Source: Chrysomallon squamiferum
Lineage: Eukaryota; Mollusca; Gastropoda; Neomphalida; Peltospiridae
Direction of reading: 5' to 3'
DNA length: 47,500 nucleotides
Assembly: GCA_012295275.1 (NCBI GenBank)
Contig: CM022675.1
Coordinates: forward strand, 1,960,888-2,008,387
The position numbers and the translations under genes are program-made. The number at the start of each line of letters is the position of its first letter. Position 1 is the stretch's first letter. Of the stretch, positions 46,864 to 47,500 are shown piece after piece. The notes under the pieces are model-generated. The model saw nothing but the letters and a program-made list of their open reading frames with translations, was not told the DNA's origin and ran no database searches.

Positions 46864-46866
<3 letters not shown>

Positions 46867-47500
46867 GCAAACTTGAAACAACATGACACAACAGAAACAT
46901 TGTAGGAACAAACGAAGTTATTTCCCTTTTTTTTTTTTATTTTTTTTTTTATTTGTCTAATTTCTCTTTGTAAAAGAGAGATACTGGCTGTAAATGACAC
47001 AAAGGTCAGGTAGAAGGAACGAAGCTGTCTCTTTCTTGGTTTTACTTTACGGGACATTTTGATCAATTTCTATAATTCCGGCTGGTGAAAGAGAATTACT
47101 GGCAATAAATATCACAGAATGATGAACTAAATCATATTTAAATGTTTGTACATAGTTAAAATGACCTACTACTACTGTTATTATTATTAGGTTGTTTCTT
47201 GTCTGTTCCTGCTTGTTCTGTCTTTTTTCTCCTCTCTGATGTGTTTCTGAATGCACGTATTCGTTCACTGATGACATCTATGCTGAAAACCCTTCTCGAA
47301 GTGTTTTTTCATCCATTTCCATGAAGTGAAGCTTATTTTAGTGAATGGCAATATTTAATCATTAGAACATTATTGCTTGTACTAAATGAATTCAAAATCA
47401 AAACTAAAAGAAAGAGAAAAGTGATAAATAGATTTTGTAAAATTAGCATGAACTGGTAACGGTATGGTAAAATGTGGGCAAGCAGTCTTCATATTAAATA

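Overview
This looks like an AT-rich, intron-rich animal genome packed with (TAA)n, (GA)n, (TA)n and (CA)n microsatellites. The domain content (EGF, zona pellucida and SRCR modules), short exons and repeat load suggest a lophotrochozoan, most likely a mollusc and perhaps a coleoid cephalopod. The taxonomic guess is inference.

Two complete tandem paralogous genes lie on the minus strand. Gene A codes from 10895 to 2114 and gene B from 35824 to 25906. Each has 19 coding exons with the same intron phases (1,1,1,0,2,1,1,2,1,2,1,2,1,2,1,2,0,1). Gene B predicts 893 residues: signal peptide, two EGF-like domains, ZP-N, the first part of ZP-C, a short linker, four SRCR domains, the rest of ZP-C, a furin-like RKRR site, a transmembrane helix and a short basic tail. 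The notable point is that the four SRCR domains sit inside the ZP-C module, at a phase-1 intron. Splicing exon 6 directly to exon 16 would keep the frame and give an ordinary uninterrupted ZP domain. I know of no described family with this layout. Gene A has the same design, but exon 8 is 8 nt shorter than in gene B, which breaks the frame and gives an early stop.

Upstream of each gene lie noncoding first-exon candidates ending in CAAG before GTA(C/G)GT. There are three for gene A (about 14979, 19307 and 20372) and one for gene B (37189). A TATAAATAG box at 15086-15094 and a TATATATA stretch near 37275 lie just upstream of two of them. Conserved AATAAA signals lie at 876-881 and 25486-25491. 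Intron 1 of gene A holds a large minisatellite of about 65 bp period that gene B lacks. The upstream DNA of both genes shares several blocks in the same order, so the duplication unit included many kilobases of 5' flank; the offset is about 23.8 kb between coding ends.

The remaining DNA (19.4-25.4 kb and 37.3-47.5 kb) shows no convincing gene. It holds a MITE-like dispersed repeat of about 340 bp in 8-9 copies, a second repeat family with a 360-bp tandem duplication, several minisatellites, long microsatellites, and a truncated, frameshifted pogo/Tigger-type transposase start at 36436-36664. All calls come from reading the sequence; no searches were run.
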